Source: JAVBUP01 sp031555175 (GTDB taxonomy: Bacteria; Bacillota_I; Bacilli_A; Erysipelotrichales; Coprobacillaceae). From it: a stretch of 5,313 bases of DNA. The notes under the pieces were generated by a model. The model made no database searches, had not been told where the DNA came from, and saw nothing but the letters and a program-made list of their open reading frames with translations. The stretch is taken from contig JAVBUP010000043.1 of NCBI GenBank assembly GCA_031555175.1, positions 1-5,313 of the forward strand, given 5' to 3'. The translations under genes were made by a program, and so were the position numbers. Below are positions 5,176 to 5,313 of this stretch, in pieces (within the stretch, counting starts at the first letter, position 1; each line of letters opens with the position of its first letter).

Positions 5176-5313
5176 CAGACTGTTGACAAAGGACACCTAT
5201 AACGGTGTTCTTTTTCTATGAAGTAGTGGAAAGAGGATAAAAAAAGGAATTTCACGAAGAAATGCCTTAGTTTTGATTGATTGGCAGTGTCGTTATCTGC
5301 CTTCATCATCGCA
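5175..5313 (-). other. Right-edge sequence, possibly the end of an insertion element
   Basis: No convincing gene lies here. One minus-strand frame stays open from the edge to a TGA at 5175-5177, giving 45 codons ending in CPLSTV. Its composition is poor, so it could be a transposase tail or a chance frame. TTTGTCAACAGTCTGA on the minus strand (5175-5190), preceded by a GGTGTCC hairpin arm, resembles what I remember of IS1182-type element ends. I cannot confirm this without a search. The window ends before a diagnostic domain. Confidence 0.25.
5191..5217 (+). terminator. Second hairpin, terminator-like on the plus strand
   Basis: GGACACC (5191-5197) pairs with GGTGTTC (5204-5210) across a TATAAC loop, with one G-U pair. 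On the plus strand TTTTTCT follows. On the minus strand only TTTG follows, so it terminates better rightward. No gene ending just before it on the plus strand is visible. The hairpin may instead belong to the end of an insertion element. Confidence 0.45.

Noticed and set aside
1..5313. CRISPR array, tRNA or rRNA genes
   Set aside because: No regularly spaced direct repeats, no tRNA-like cloverleaf and no rRNA-like sequence seen on reading the non-coding stretches, which are all short.

Overview
The window is AT-rich (roughly two-thirds A+T by eye), and every gene lies on the minus strand with strong Shine-Dalgarno sites. The gene families (feoA-feoB, an AraC/GyrI regulator, a stand-alone GyrI-like protein, a PAP2 phosphatase) and the consensus sigma-A promoter point to a low-GC Gram-positive bacterium (Bacillota or a close relative). 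The genes stop with TAA or TAG and encode tryptophan with TGG, so nothing suggests a reassigned TGA codon. I cannot name the species.

Layout in transcription order (right to left): the right edge (about 5151-5313) holds no convincing gene. It has two terminator-like hairpins and sequence resembling the end of an insertion element. Next is a compact control region (5041-5150) with a perfect consensus sigma-A promoter, two Fur/PerR-type palindromes and two further palindromes upstream of the -35. It drives feoA-feoB (5040-2564), a ferrous iron importer operon joined by a TAATG stop/start overlap and closed by a terminator (2532-2555). The feoB product has a histidine-rich insert after its G domain. 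A second operon follows (2456-1099): an AraC-type regulator with a C-terminal GyrI-like effector domain, then a stand-alone GyrI-like protein, again joined by TAATG and closed by a terminator (1074-1094). A monocistronic PAP2-family membrane phosphatase (1010-126) comes next. The left edge has the promoter, ribosome binding site and first 15 codons of a protein whose N-terminus resembles IS3-family transposase OrfA proteins. A 10-bp inverted repeat sits there, one arm touching the PAP2 stop codon.

The feo operon is a self-contained Fe(II) uptake unit that is probably repressed when iron is plentiful. The AraC/GyrI pair looks like a small-molecule sensing or detoxifying unit in which two proteins share the same effector fold. 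PAP2 is a housekeeping-type lipid phosphate phosphatase. Mobile-element-like sequence appears at both edges. I found no wholly new system. The most notable points are the His-rich FeoB insert, the stacked palindromes at the feo promoter, and the tandem GyrI-domain genes.
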